This document shows, one piece after another, positions 1 through 7,945 of a DNA stretch of 64,000 nucleotides. Numbering within the stretch: the first letter of the stretch is position 1; each line of letters begins with the position of its first letter. Origin of the DNA: Anaerostipes hadrus ATCC 29173 = JCM 17467. GTDB lineage: Bacteria; Bacillota; Clostridia; Lachnospirales; Lachnospiraceae. A program made the translations under genes and the position numbers. The stretch spans positions 1,793,501 through 1,857,500 of the forward strand of contig NZ_AP028031.1 in the NCBI RefSeq assembly GCF_030296915.1. The letters run 5' to 3'. The notes under the pieces are model-generated. The model was not told the DNA's origin, did not search any database, and worked only from the letters and a program-made list of their open reading frames with translations.

Positions 1-1
1 A

Positions 2-136
2 ATTGCCGAAATCCTCAAAATGAAACCGCAGGGACTCACTAAACTTATGAATAAAAAGAACTTCGGTTTTGAAGATGCTGCTAAAATTCTTAATGCCATG
101 GGTTATGATCTCCTTATTGATTTTCAAAAGAAATAA
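2..136 (+). CDS. XRE-like HTH protein, C-terminal part (truncated by window edge)
   Basis: Forty-four codons remain open from base 2 to a TAA stop. The remnant contains the segment KPQGLTKLMNKKNFGFEDAA and ends GYDLLIDFQKK. This is typical of the recognition helix and C-terminal tail of small Cro/CI-type (XRE) helix-turn-helix proteins. The start and most of the domain lie outside the window, so the regulatory target cannot be inferred. A hairpin with a T-tract follows 24 bases after the stop, which suggests the gene ends its transcript there and belongs to the host side rather than to the neighbouring integrated element. The HTH assignment is by pattern recognition of a short segment only. 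Confidence 0.6.
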   Translation: MAEILKMKPQGLTKLMNKKNFGFEDAAKILNAMGYDLLIDFQKK

Positions 137-159
137 CCCCGTTACAATCAAATGATCAG

Positions 160-195
160 GGATGCACCTTATACTTTTGTGTGCGTCCTTTTTTT
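160..195 (+). terminator. Rho-independent terminator
   Basis: GGATGCAC pairs with GTGCGTCC (one G-U wobble) and is followed by seven T residues. It closes the small HTH gene upstream. Confidence 0.7.
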
Positions 196-481
196 GGTGC
201 ATATAGATTCATCCTTAACGTTTCTTAGCATTTTCCCGTGTTCCCTCGGAGTTCATTCTCAACATCTTGCCTATATATATGTTTCAATCTTAACATTTCT
301 TAACTTTTTCAGTACAACCGTACCTAAAGTACGCCCCTCACTTTCGGACATTTTTGTCCAAAACGTAACTTATTACGATTTCCTATCATTCCGTATACGC
401 TTTTTCTGATCTCGTGCGTGTATCGTGTTCATTAATTACCTGCTGCCCTGCAGTATTATTTTTAATTTCATCATTGATATT
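196..481. other. AT-rich gap, probable left flank of integrated element
   Basis: No convincing gene is present. The stretch lies just beyond the integrase 3' end, where an attachment site is expected, but I could not find a direct repeat of it on the far side of the element. A motif at 319-333 (CGTACCTAAAGTACG) resembles the GGTACCAAAAGTACC repeats next to the primase gene. TTCTTA-type short repeats occur at about 215-225 and 295-305. Confidence 0.4.
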
Positions 482-1543
482 TCACCCTATTGTTAACTGA
501 TCCGCAATAGATTTTTGACTATTACCATACATATGTGAGTAAGTATCAAGAGTAGTAGAAATATTTTCATGTCCGAGTCGGTAAGATAGTGTTGCGATAT
601 CTACCTTCATATGGATCAACATTGATGCATGGGAATGTCGGAGATCATGGACTTTGATCTGTCTGATTTCTGGGTGCTTTTTGTACATTGAAAGCATTGC
701 ATCATTTAAATATGTTGAATTAACTGGAAAGATTCTATCTGTTGATTTCATTCCAGGAACTCTTTTGATATAAGCAATGAGATCAAAATACAAAAAGTCT
801 GGAATCGAGATATCTCTGACCGCTTTCTTTGTCTTAGGTGTAGTGATCATCTTTTTATTACCAACAGTTGAATACGTCTTTGTAATGCTAATCATATAGC
901 AGGTATTTTGTTGATCATAATATAGATCGTCTTGATTTATTGCCATAAGTTCACCTTTTCTCATCCCAGTATAAAATAAAGTTTCGAACATTATTTTTTG
1001 ACGAGGATTTGACAATAAATTATAAAATTCATTAAATTCTTGTTCTGTCCAGATTTGAAATTTTTTGCTGCCTTTATCTTTTAATTGATCGAGATTCCTG
1101 CAAGGATTTTCTTTTAGTCCGCAATGGCGCACAGCATATTCAAATATCGAAGATAACTGACTAGTCAATGTCTTTATATATGACCTCTTATAATTGCTTA
1201 AAATGAGGCTATTTTGCCATTTGGCAATATGTGCGCTTGTTATTTTGTCTATTTTTAACTTCTTAAAAAATGGTAAATAATGCTTTTCTATATGTCCTCT
1301 TAAATTGTATAACGTAGATTCTTTACGACGATGTCTTACATTGTCATAATATTTATCAATCAATGTTTCAAAAGTAATGTCTGGAGAAATACTAAATTGT
1401 TCCAGGAACATTCTTTCAAATTCTTGAGCATCTTTCTTTTTGATAAATCCTCGTTTACGTTTTTGTCTTCGATCACCTTTCCAATCAGTGTAATAAAATT
1501 GACAGTACCAGGTATTACGTTGTGTGTCTTTGTATGCTGGCAT
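482..1543 (-). CDS. Tyrosine recombinase / phage-type integrase
   Basis: This 353-residue protein is a site-specific tyrosine recombinase that would integrate and excise the surrounding element. The N-terminal 45 residues form an arm-DNA-binding region rich in aromatic and basic residues. A SAM-like core-binding domain spans about 55-150, and the catalytic domain covers 165-340. The full active-site set is visible: Arg195 in GMRKGEL, His299 and Arg302 in HDLRH, His325 in LGHENI, and the nucleophile Tyr335 in TLDTYSHMY. Length and layout match Tn916/phage-type integrases of Firmicutes. It lies at the end of the element with its 3' end facing the flank, the usual position next to an att site. 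All catalytic residues are intact, so the enzyme may still be active even though another element gene is broken. Confidence 0.95.
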   Translation of the reverse strand: MPAYKDTQRNTWYCQFYYTDWKGDRRQKRKRGFIKKKDAQEFERMFLEQFSISPDITFETLIDKYYDNVRHRRKESTLYNLRGHIEKHYLPFFKKLKIDKITSAHIAKWQNSLILSNYKRSYIKTLTSQLSSIFEYAVRHCGLKENPCRNLDQLKDKGSKKFQIWTEQEFNEFYNLLSNPRQKIMFETLFYTGMRKGELMAINQDDLYYDQQNTCYMISITKTYSTVGNKKMITTPKTKKAVRDISIPDFLYFDLIAYIKRVPGMKSTDRIFPVNSTYLNDAMLSMYKKHPEIRQIKVHDLRHSHASMLIHMKVDIATLSYRLGHENISTTLDTYSHMYGNSQKSIADQLTIG

Positions 1544-1659
1544 AGTATCACTCTCCTTAGCTTTAATAATTTAGAACATTTTTTATCTATTGTTATGTTC
1601 ACAATCATGTTATATACATCTGTGACTTCACAGAATCGTTTTCTAGCCATTTTATAACA

Positions 1660-2199
1660 TCAGTGCAACATTTCTCTCATGTAGTAGTAAAACGTGCTAT
1701 ATATGTTGTATCCGCTGTACTGCTTATCTATAAACTGTACTTTCAGATCATATCGCTGTTCAAAGCTCTTTAGACTGGCCATATACGCAACGGGCTTGAA
1801 ATCTGTGTTGTAGTTGTGTCTCATAATGTCGTTGTAGCCCTGCGGATTCTCAACCATTAGATGGATGCTGCAACCGTTATTCCTAGCCTTTAGAAATTCT
1901 TTCTCGAACCGATCGCGATTCTTCCCTAGGTTGCCACTCAATTCTTCAAGGCTATTCTTGCGTTCTACTACGATTTCTTTATGAAAATACAGCTCGTTAC
2001 TAGTCAAACCCTCAACCTGTGGAATCATAAAACTATAATCTCCAAACTCTAACGCCTGCCTCTTGTATGCAATCCCCTTTTTATCAAAGTAATCTGTGAT
2101 ATGATCGTTTGCTTTCTCTTTTGTATCAATCAGTATGACCATTTCTTTTGATAGCTTCTTGATCTGGTCATAACTAAACTTGCATTCAGTGATCATCAT
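1660..2199 (-). CDS. ERCC4/Mus81-type nuclease domain protein
   Basis: This 179-residue protein has an ERCC4-like nuclease fold. The segment MVILIDTKEK near residue 20 and the later GDYSF and VVERKNSLEEL segments correspond to the (V/E)ERKxxxD-type active site of XPF/Mus81 nucleases, here VVERKNS. Such single-domain nucleases occur in Firmicutes prophages and satellites. They are thought to act on branched or recombining DNA, but the role here is inference. The start is supported by a strong GGGGGAAG ribosome-binding site just upstream of ATGATG. The gene overlaps the end of the preceding small phage gene by 14 bases, indicating translational coupling inside the element's single operon. Confidence 0.8.
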   Translation of the reverse strand: MMITECKFSYDQIKKLSKEMVILIDTKEKANDHITDYFDKKGIAYKRQALEFGDYSFMIPQVEGLTSNELYFHKEIVVERKNSLEELSGNLGKNRDRFEKEFLKARNNGCSIHLMVENPQGYNDIMRHNYNTDFKPVAYMASLKSFEQRYDLKVQFIDKQYSGYNIYSTFYYYMREMLH

Positions 2200-2410
2200 T
2201 CTTCCCCCTTTCTTCCAGATCCTGAATAATAACCATCAATAGCCTGCTGCACAGATTACTATTTTTGTATTTATCCCTGACCTTTCCACATTCATTTACA
2301 AGTTCATCCCAAAACTCATTATTATCCGTTACAAAGTAAAATTTCTTGTAGACATTCCACACATCTTTAAAGACATTAAACTCTGTTTTCATCTCTTCAT
2401 TTTTTGCCAT
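2186..2410 (-). CDS. Small conserved phage-type protein of unknown function
   Basis: A 74-residue protein starting MAKNEEMKTEF, preceded by AAAGGG at suitable spacing. A longer reading frame extends 15 codons upstream without a better ribosome-binding site. It is rich in charged and aromatic residues and predicted largely helical (segments VFKDVWNVYKKFY and CSRLLMVIIQDLEERG). Proteins of this shape commonly lie between primase and nuclease genes in Firmicutes phages, but no function is known to me. It overlaps the downstream ERCC4 nuclease gene, so the two are probably co-translated. Confidence 0.65.
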   Translation of the reverse strand: MAKNEEMKTEFNVFKDVWNVYKKFYFVTDNNEFWDELVNECGKVRDKYKNSNLCSRLLMVIIQDLEERGKNDDH

Positions 2411-2514
2411 GTTTTTAAGCCCTTTAAATTTCATTTTTGATTTTGCAAATTTCAAGATTGATTTTCTCTATTTTTTGCAGTGCCGTAAAACCACGTATTT
2501 ATGCAGTTTCTAAC

Positions 2515-2612
2515 ATATCGGTACCAAAAGTACCTTTTTTAGGCGTAAACTTTTATATAAAAACTCCTATATAGAATAGTTCCCACCATAAAAGGGTACT
2601 TTTGGTACCGCC
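2515..2612. other. Candidate replication origin of the element
   Basis: GGTACCAAAAGTACC at 2520-2534 recurs as its exact reverse complement at 2595-2609. The 60 bases between are AT-rich (TTTTTT, TATATAAAAA, TATATAG). Each copy is itself partly palindromic (GGTAC..GTACC). The pair lies immediately downstream of the primase-helicase gene, where SaPI origins are known to sit: iterons flanking an AT-rich segment next to rep. Function is inferred from position and structure. A transcription terminator is an alternative because the repeats could pair across the gap. Confidence 0.5.
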
Positions 2613-4871
2613 TTATTTTTTAAATGGATTTATATAATATCCTTTAATAACATTTTTATAGTTTTTCCCATTAATTTTTAGCTGATTTCTCAATCTTCCC
2701 ATTCTTCTAAAATAGTCAGTAAATTTCGTTTTTCCTAACGCCTGATAATTATTTCTTGTACACCATTTTTCATACTCTGGATAAAGTTCTATAATCGTAA
2801 CGGATTGGCTTAAATCTTCCGTTAACTCCTCACTAATGAACGCTGCTACTCTGTCACTGTCCGTATGATAAGATTCTATTTCTTTATTCATGGATTCTGT
2901 TGTTTTCAGTCCATCTTTCAAATATTTCTGATACCCTGCAACACACCAGTTAAAAAATCCGCTAATATTCTGCCTTTTTCTTAATCTACGTTTCAAACCC
3001 TTGTCCTGCTCTTTTGCCGTAAAATGCTTCTTGAATGGAATTACTACAATTCTGCCGCTAGTAAATAACGTTTCATCTGTGATGATCGGTAAATGATTGG
3101 TATTGATCACTGTAATGAACACTGGCATGAACGTGATCTCTTCCTGATATATCTTTCTGGCTGTGATCATATCGTTACCTGTTAACTGCTTGATCAGTGC
3201 AGCATCTAGCCTCATACTCTGCGGTGGTTCTGGTGCATCGACAAACCTTACGCCTTTGAGTCTTGCTATATCACTGCTCGCAGATCTTGAATCTTTTTTA
3301 CTTAATGCCAATGATTCAGGCTGCATCGTTGTGCCGTAATCTCGCACCATTGAAAGATACGTTTCTACAAGTGTACTCTTTCCGTTTCTGGTAGATGGTC
3401 CGTAAAAAATAAATAACTTTTCTTCGTCTGTGTTCCCCATCAGTGCCAAACCTAGAATCTTTTGAATGTATTCAACATTTTCCTTGTTTCCCTGCATGAT
3501 CGTGTCCATGATCTTTTCTATTTCTGTACTTGGGGCAGCAGGATCATAATAAACGTTGCTGATCTTAGAAATATAGTCCCCTGGATTGTGTTTTTGTAAC
3601 GTTCCAGTTTCTAAGTTATATGTACCGTTCTTGCAGTTGAATAGATTTGTATTCTGGTCAAACTCTTCTGTTTTTACTGGATATTTAGACCTTGCATCTA
3701 TGATCATGTTCTTTCTTATGTGCTGTTTTCCCATTTTGATAATGTGCTTAGTATATTCTTCTCGTTTCTTGTAGTCCTCAATGGTAATCGAATAGATCAT
3801 CAAGGCATCTTGTAAGATTTTGGCTCTTTCTGCAACGATCAGATCAGAGCTATCTTCTTCCCAATATTTCCCGTTATAGCAATACCAACATCTGGCCGTG
3901 CTGTTAAACCTGCATACACCTTTAAACACATCAGCAAATAGATCTCCATTGCCTCGATCATCCAATGAATAGTTAACTTCTGGCTTTAGCTCTGCAACCT
4001 TATCCTTGATCCATTGCGGTATTTCCTTTTTCTTCTTTGGCTTGTCCACTTCCTGCCCTTGATTCTGTGGAATAGCTTCCGCTTCTCTCACTAATTTGTT
4101 GAAATCTTCGATCGTGTAGCCGTCTTGGAAGTAATCCGTTACATCTCCATGATTCCGTTCAGATGTTTTTACTACCTTGATACTGTTAACGACTCCGATC
4201 AGATCACTTATGATCCTTGCTGTTAGTTTCTCGCCTGCTTCGTCATTATCTGGCAGCAGGACCACGTCAGCCCCTGAAAAGTACTTAGAAAAGAATCTAC
4301 GCCAATCCACAGAACTTCCTGCCGTGGTTGCGATCAATCCCAGTCCTCGCAGTGTTTCAACGTCCTTTTCTCCCTCAACGTAGTAAATTGTTCGTTTTTG
4401 TGCTGCTGCCTCTCTGATCTCTGGCAGATTGTAAAGAGTCTTATGTTTTCCCTTTAATCCATATTGAAACCAGTCTTTTTCTTTGTTGAGAACTCCGTAC
4501 AGCATTTCTTTTTTGCCGTTCTCGTCCTTTTCAAATCTAATCTTGCTGTATAGGTATTTGCCGCTCTGGTCCACATAATCATAAATTTCTACGATCTTCT
4601 TTTTCTTGCTGTGTTCTAAGCGGTCTTTCCAGTCCTGCTTTATCTTTGTAACGTTACTATCATAAAATAGATCACTCTCACGAAGCCCGACAGCCTCTAG
4701 GATTGATTTTGTTTCACACCCTGCATGGCAATGTATCAAGATTCCTTTCTCGCCCTTAGATACGGTCATGCTTGCCGTGTGATCATTATGTACGGGGCAT
4801 TTGCATTGAAAACTGTTATCTTTAAATCTTGTTACTCCGTCAAAATATGTACTAGCTTCTTTTAAATTCAT
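2613..4871 (-). CDS. Phage/satellite primase-helicase (CHC2-TOPRIM-D5/P4 helicase)
   Basis: This 752-residue replication protein would prime and unwind the element's own origin. Domains in order: a CHC2-like zinc finger (CKCPVHNDH near residue 24, with CHAGC near 49); a TOPRIM primase core (YYVEGEKDVETL near 165 and LLPDNDEAGEK near 205); a D5_N/primase-C-terminal linker; and a superfamily-3 helicase with Walker A GPSTRNGKST near residue 480, Walker B GVRFVDAPEPP, and a sensor-type segment ITVINTNHLP. The C-terminal part resembles the winged-helix DNA-binding region of D5 helicases. The ATG has an AGGAGAAAGG ribosome-binding site. It is the largest gene of the element and appears intact. A candidate origin follows directly downstream. 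Confidence 0.93.
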   Translation of the reverse strand: MNLKEASTYFDGVTRFKDNSFQCKCPVHNDHTASMTVSKGEKGILIHCHAGCETKSILEAVGLRESDLFYDSNVTKIKQDWKDRLEHSKKKKIVEIYDYVDQSGKYLYSKIRFEKDENGKKEMLYGVLNKEKDWFQYGLKGKHKTLYNLPEIREAAAQKRTIYYVEGEKDVETLRGLGLIATTAGSSVDWRRFFSKYFSGADVVLLPDNDEAGEKLTARIISDLIGVVNSIKVVKTSERNHGDVTDYFQDGYTIEDFNKLVREAEAIPQNQGQEVDKPKKKKEIPQWIKDKVAELKPEVNYSLDDRGNGDLFADVFKGVCRFNSTARCWYCYNGKYWEEDSSDLIVAERAKILQDALMIYSITIEDYKKREEYTKHIIKMGKQHIRKNMIIDARSKYPVKTEEFDQNTNLFNCKNGTYNLETGTLQKHNPGDYISKISNVYYDPAAPSTEIEKIMDTIMQGNKENVEYIQKILGLALMGNTDEEKLFIFYGPSTRNGKSTLVETYLSMVRDYGTTMQPESLALSKKDSRSASSDIARLKGVRFVDAPEPPQSMRLDAALIKQLTGNDMITARKIYQEEITFMPVFITVINTNHLPIITDETLFTSGRIVVIPFKKHFTAKEQDKGLKRRLRKRQNISGFFNWCVAGYQKYLKDGLKTTESMNKEIESYHTDSDRVAAFISEELTEDLSQSVTIIELYPEYEKWCTRNNYQALGKTKFTDYFRRMGRLRNQLKINGKNYKNVIKGYYINPFKK

Positions 4872-4964
4872 TCTTGGTCCTTTCTCCTGCTGTCTGTATT
4901 TGCCTGATCTGGCAGCAGCCTTATAGATGCTTGTGTTAACCCTGTATCTTTTCTAATCATTTGA

Positions 4965-5168
4965 TTACTCAACGCCTGTCAGCTCATTCAAATATTGATC
5001 AATCTTAACCCTGTCCCATAATGTTCGTCTACCAATCTTGATTTTTGCTCCTGCTTCAATTCCTAGCTTTGTAGCCATGTTTTTTCCTAAATTGGTATAG
5101 GCTCTAAGCTCTGTTGTGTCCATTAATCTAGATTCTCCTTTAATCGAAATATTTTCTCTACTATTCAT
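4965..5168 (-). CDS. Excisionase / AlpA-like HTH protein
   Basis: A 67-residue protein starting MNSRENISIKG with GCGAGG upstream. A longer frame to 5231 lacks a better signal. The C-terminal part (MDTTELRAYTNLGKNMATK, then IKIGRRTLWDRVKIDQYL) has the layout of MerR-type winged HTH excisionases: an 'element + L/Y + GLGK' helix-turn-helix followed by an I-x-I-G-R-R wing and an anchoring Lys/Asp helix. Such proteins direct integrase toward excision or regulate satellite genes. It stands directly upstream of the primase in the same orientation, the usual place for Xis/AlpA genes in small islands. Assignment rests on sequence pattern and context. Confidence 0.7.
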   Translation of the reverse strand: MNSRENISIKGESRLMDTTELRAYTNLGKNMATKLGIEAGAKIKIGRRTLWDRVKIDQYLNELTGVE

Positions 5169-5386
5169 GTAGATACCTCGCTTTCTTGTGTATGATTGTC
5201 CGTTGCCTTTGTTATGGCTATATTTCAACACGGTTTTGATTTGTTTGCAAATTGGTATTAATCAACATTTTTTTCCATAAAGCAAAATAGCTGAAATAAC
5301 TGAAATACATAATAAAGTTTAATAAAATTTGTTAAAATCTGAATAGATATATATTTTATTTATTAATCAACCGTCTGTCATAACTT

Positions 5387-5729
5387 TTATGAATATCCAC
5401 AAAAAGAAGCCCTTTTTAGGACTCCATACACTTGTTTTTTTATCTTAGGATTTTTTAGGCAGTACTCTATCATTTTCCAACATTCGATATGCTCCTGATG
5501 CTGCTGTTTGATAACTACATCTATATGCTTTTTGATATGCTTTCACAGCATTAAAACAACGTACATAATAAATGCAAAAAAGCCGCTGTTTATCAGTTAA
5601 TTCAGGATTTTCTATAACCTGTTTAACTTCTTCAACACCGGCTTTGGTTTGGCTATTATTTTTTTGTTTGGAGTACTCCGATAAATAAAAATATCTTTTC
5701 CGTAACAGATTATTACATTGATTATATTT
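5387..5729 (-). pseudogene. Phage terminase small subunit, degenerate fragment
   Basis: An open frame of 94 codons (5729 down to a TAA at 5445) has no start codon and follows a TAG. It encodes LRKRYFYLSEYSKQ and then LTDKQRLFCIYYVRCFNAVK and AYRCSYQTAA. This is the characteristic N-terminal HTH of phage terminase small subunits (LTxKQ..F...Y....NA..A...AG.S..TA). The expected following segment appears in another frame as CLKNPKIKKQV, ending at TAA 5387. The gene is therefore frameshifted near its middle and also lacks a usable start. TerS is the packaging subunit that satellites carry to redirect helper-phage packaging. Its decay implies loss of that function. The hairpin AGTCC-TAAAAA-GGGCT with TCTTTTT near 5402-5424 may be a terminator. 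Confidence 0.8.
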
Positions 5730-5823
5730 CTAATATTCGTTTGTTTCATAAAAATTGAATACCTGATAATTTACGTATATAATTTAATTGGCGATCGCAG
5801 ATCAAATAAGGAGGTTTTGGAAA

Positions 5824-6078
5824 ATGGAAAAACATCTTGAATTAAAAGAAAAATTCGATCAGCTAATGAAACAAGATATGGATGTATCAGAACATGAACA
5901 GGAATGGTTTGAATTACTGAATGATATGCATGAGTATTTAAAGGACAAAACAATTCCGAGAAACATTCGTAGGCAGTTTGAACCATTGGGAATGTTAGAA
6001 GTAACTATGAAAATCTGTGACGGAATCCATTATGCAAATGGAACTGGACGATATGCAAAGATGAAAGAAGAAAAATGA
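5824..6078 (+). CDS. Hypothetical protein, 84 residues
   Basis: I do not recognise this protein. It starts at ATG (MEKHLELKEKFDQ) after an excellent AAGGAGG seven bases upstream. It is highly charged and mostly helical (acidic and basic residues alternate), has no membrane segment and no cysteine cluster, and ends KMKEEK. It is divergent from the terminase remnant and lies at the right border of the integrated element, so it may be either an element gene or a host gene. A GTGGTACAAAAAGTGGTAC repeat follows 14 bases after its stop. Confidence 0.6.
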   Translation: MEKHLELKEKFDQLMKQDMDVSEHEQEWFELLNDMHEYLKDKTIPRNIRRQFEPLGMLEVTMKICDGIHYANGTGRYAKMKEEK

Positions 6079-6135
6079 TAATTTTCAAAATGTGGTACAA
6101 AAAGTGGTACACTAGCCAACCTTTATATATAAAAA

Positions 6136-6168
6136 TCCCCCATTCTATGCCAACATAGAGTGAGGGAA
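6136..6168 (+). terminator. Imperfect hairpin downstream of the 84-residue ORF
   Basis: TCCCCCATTCTATG pairs with CATAGAGTGAGGGA (one wobble, one mismatch) around a CCAA loop. The T-tract is interrupted (CTTCTTAAATC), so it may be a weak terminator or a structured boundary of the element. Confidence 0.45.
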
Positions 6169-6247
6169 CTTCTTAAATCTTTATTAAATCTTTTTTTGTG
6201 CTATACTAAAGATAACAAAGTATATCTTACATACACGAGGTAATCAT

Positions 6248-7729
6248 ATGTCAACAAATGAAAAAAACAGATTCAGCACCCTGCTTGAAGAATTAATAAG
6301 TATCTCCGGTGTAAAAAATTCCGGTCTTGCAAAGGCATTGCAGTATGATGCCAGTTATATCAGCAAATGGGTCAGTGGACGCCTGCTCCCAACAGAAAAA
6401 ACAAAGAAAAAGATTCTCTCTGGTCTAAGTCATGAAATTGTAAGCCAAAGTACTTCTGAAGGACTTGAAAATTTATATGCTAATTACCAGGTTTCATTTC
6501 CAGAAGAACTTGAAAATGTTATTTATGATAACTTAGAAATCGAATATGACTATGTTACAGATCTTCAAAATACTTGTGGTTCCTTAATCGCACCTGATGT
6601 GAGCTTCTTTGCATCTTTAAGCCCCGCCCAGTATATTACAAAGATGCAGCACCCTGTACTTAGACGAGTAAAAATGCTTGATATTATGGCAGAGATGGAT
6701 CTTTTAAAATTAAACCACGAATACCGCTTACAGATTATGCAAGGTGATGTCCATCGAAAGTTATTACATACCTACCCGGATGTTCATTTCTCTCTTGTTA
6801 TTGACTTGTCTCTTAATAAAATTGATGACATTTATGATTCAATCTTCATAATGAACATGCTTTCTGCCATGTCTCAGGTGGATTTTTATTTGTACCAGAA
6901 TCAGCAAGCTTCTGGACGAATGATCTTTACAGTCAAAAATGATTTTATGATTTCCGCTCTTCTTGTAAATCCTGACCGTTGCATGTCAGTTACAATCAGC
7001 AGTAATGAGAAAAACTGCAACCCAATCTATCACGGAATAAAAGACAGATGTACCAGAGAATCTTTACTCTGCCGAAGAACAAGCATGAAAGAGATGCTTT
7101 CCTCTCACGATTATATGCATTCCATCTTGTCTCTTCATTCAAAATGGGGAATTGGTCACATGACAGAGCATTTCCTGCCAGATGATCTGTTTCATGAAAT
7201 TCTTGATTTGCTTAAAAGCAGTAACGACGAATTGTTCTTTGATGAAGATCACCTTTGTTATCTTCATTCTATGACACAAAGAACACTCGCAGAATCAGAA
7301 ATTGATCTTTTTATCCACTGCCAGGCATTATCAGATCTTGTAGTTGATGGAAATCTTGATTTTTACGACCAGAAAGTTCATCTTACTTTATCGCAGAGAA
7401 AAAAGTACTTCAATCATTTACTACATGTATTTGAGACGAATTCCAACCTTACCTTTAAGCTTGCAAAAGAACCAATGATCCTTGATTTCAAATATCAAAC
7501 TAATCAATGTATCTTTTTGTCGGACCAGTTTTCTTATATTCGATTAAACACATATAACTGGGCAAATAATCTTGCGATCATTAATCATCCAAACCTTAAA
7601 CATATGTTTGACCGTTTCTTTAACGCGGTATGGAATGATGCGACTAGTGAACTTCTCTCTGATTACAGTGAAATACATTCATTTTTCATCCATATCATTC
7701 AACAAATCAATATTTTATCAGAAATATAG
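6248..7729 (+). CDS. HTH-domain regulator with large unknown C-terminal region
   Basis: This 493-residue protein has an N-terminal XRE-like HTH (residues about 8-60: SGVKNSGLAKALQYDASYI followed by SKWVSGRLLPTEKTKKKIL). About 430 residues without a recognisable family signature follow. The C-terminal region has no clear membrane segments and only scattered cysteines, and could be a ligand-binding or protein-binding domain. The start ATG follows CACGAGG. It is followed by a strong terminator and then, in the same direction, by an atypical AMP-forming ligase gene, so local control of that gene is plausible but not shown. Similar long HTH proteins next to single enzyme genes occur in Lachnospiraceae. 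The function of the C-terminal region is unknown. Confidence 0.7.
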   Translation: MSTNEKNRFSTLLEELISISGVKNSGLAKALQYDASYISKWVSGRLLPTEKTKKKILSGLSHEIVSQSTSEGLENLYANYQVSFPEELENVIYDNLEIEYDYVTDLQNTCGSLIAPDVSFFASLSPAQYITKMQHPVLRRVKMLDIMAEMDLLKLNHEYRLQIMQGDVHRKLLHTYPDVHFSLVIDLSLNKIDDIYDSIFIMNMLSAMSQVDFYLYQNQQASGRMIFTVKNDFMISALLVNPDRCMSVTISSNEKNCNPIYHGIKDRCTRESLLCRRTSMKEMLSSHDYMHSILSLHSKWGIGHMTEHFLPDDLFHEILDLLKSSNDELFFDEDHLCYLHSMTQRTLAESEIDLFIHCQALSDLVVDGNLDFYDQKVHLTLSQRKKYFNHLLHVFETNSNLTFKLAKEPMILDFKYQTNQCIFLSDQFSYIRLNTYNWANNLAIINHPNLKHMFDRFFNAVWNDATSELLSDYSEIHSFFIHIIQQINILSEI

Positions 7730-7752
7730 ATCATAACTTACTTTTTATGTAG

Positions 7753-7801
7753 CTGCAACATGCGATAAAATCGTTATTTTTTTATGTTGCAGTTGCTTTT
7801 T
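7753..7801 (+). terminator. Rho-independent terminator after HTH regulator
   Basis: CTGCAACAT pairs with ATGTTGCAG and is followed by TTGCTTTTT. It separates the regulator gene from the ligase gene, which therefore probably has its own promoter in 7805-7930. Confidence 0.7.
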
Positions 7802-7945
7802 GTATAAAAATCAAAAAACGTCATTTTTTTTCAAGTCTATTCTTTTCAATTCATTCTTTTCTATGATAAACTAGAATTCAGCATTTAATTAATTATTATT
7901 TTTATATAAATGAATTAATGCAAAAACTAAAAAAAAGAGGTTGTT

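Larger units (their letters stand above)
482..5729 (-). mobile_element. Phage-satellite-like integrated element (exact ends undetermined)
   Basis: Six consecutive minus-strand genes form a typical small integrative module. In transcription order they are a terminase small-subunit remnant, an excisionase-like HTH protein, a D5/P4-type primase-helicase, a small phage protein, an ERCC4 nuclease and a tyrosine integrase at the end. There are no capsid, portal, tail or lysis genes and no conjugation genes. An integrase, Xis, primase-helicase and TerS set without structural genes is the hallmark of phage-inducible chromosomal islands. The terminase gene is frameshifted, so the element is probably a degenerate or immobile copy. 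The attachment sites were not identified, so the stated limits are only the outermost element genes. It could also be the replication block of a decayed prophage. Confidence 0.65.

Noticed and set aside
152..409. 85-codon frame after the first gene
   Set aside because: It begins at the terminator hairpin, is composed of AT-rich low-complexity residues and lacks a ribosome site.
1360..1650. 96-codon minus-strand frame starting MARKRFCEVTDVY upstream of and overlapping the integrase
   Set aside because: About 180 bases overlap the integrase in another frame and there is no good ribosome site. The first 35 codons might be a relic of a small HTH gene, but I cannot support a gene.
6093..6113. GTGGTAC-A5-GTGGTAC repeat as an attachment site
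   Set aside because: No matching copy was found next to the integrase, so an att assignment would be unsupported.
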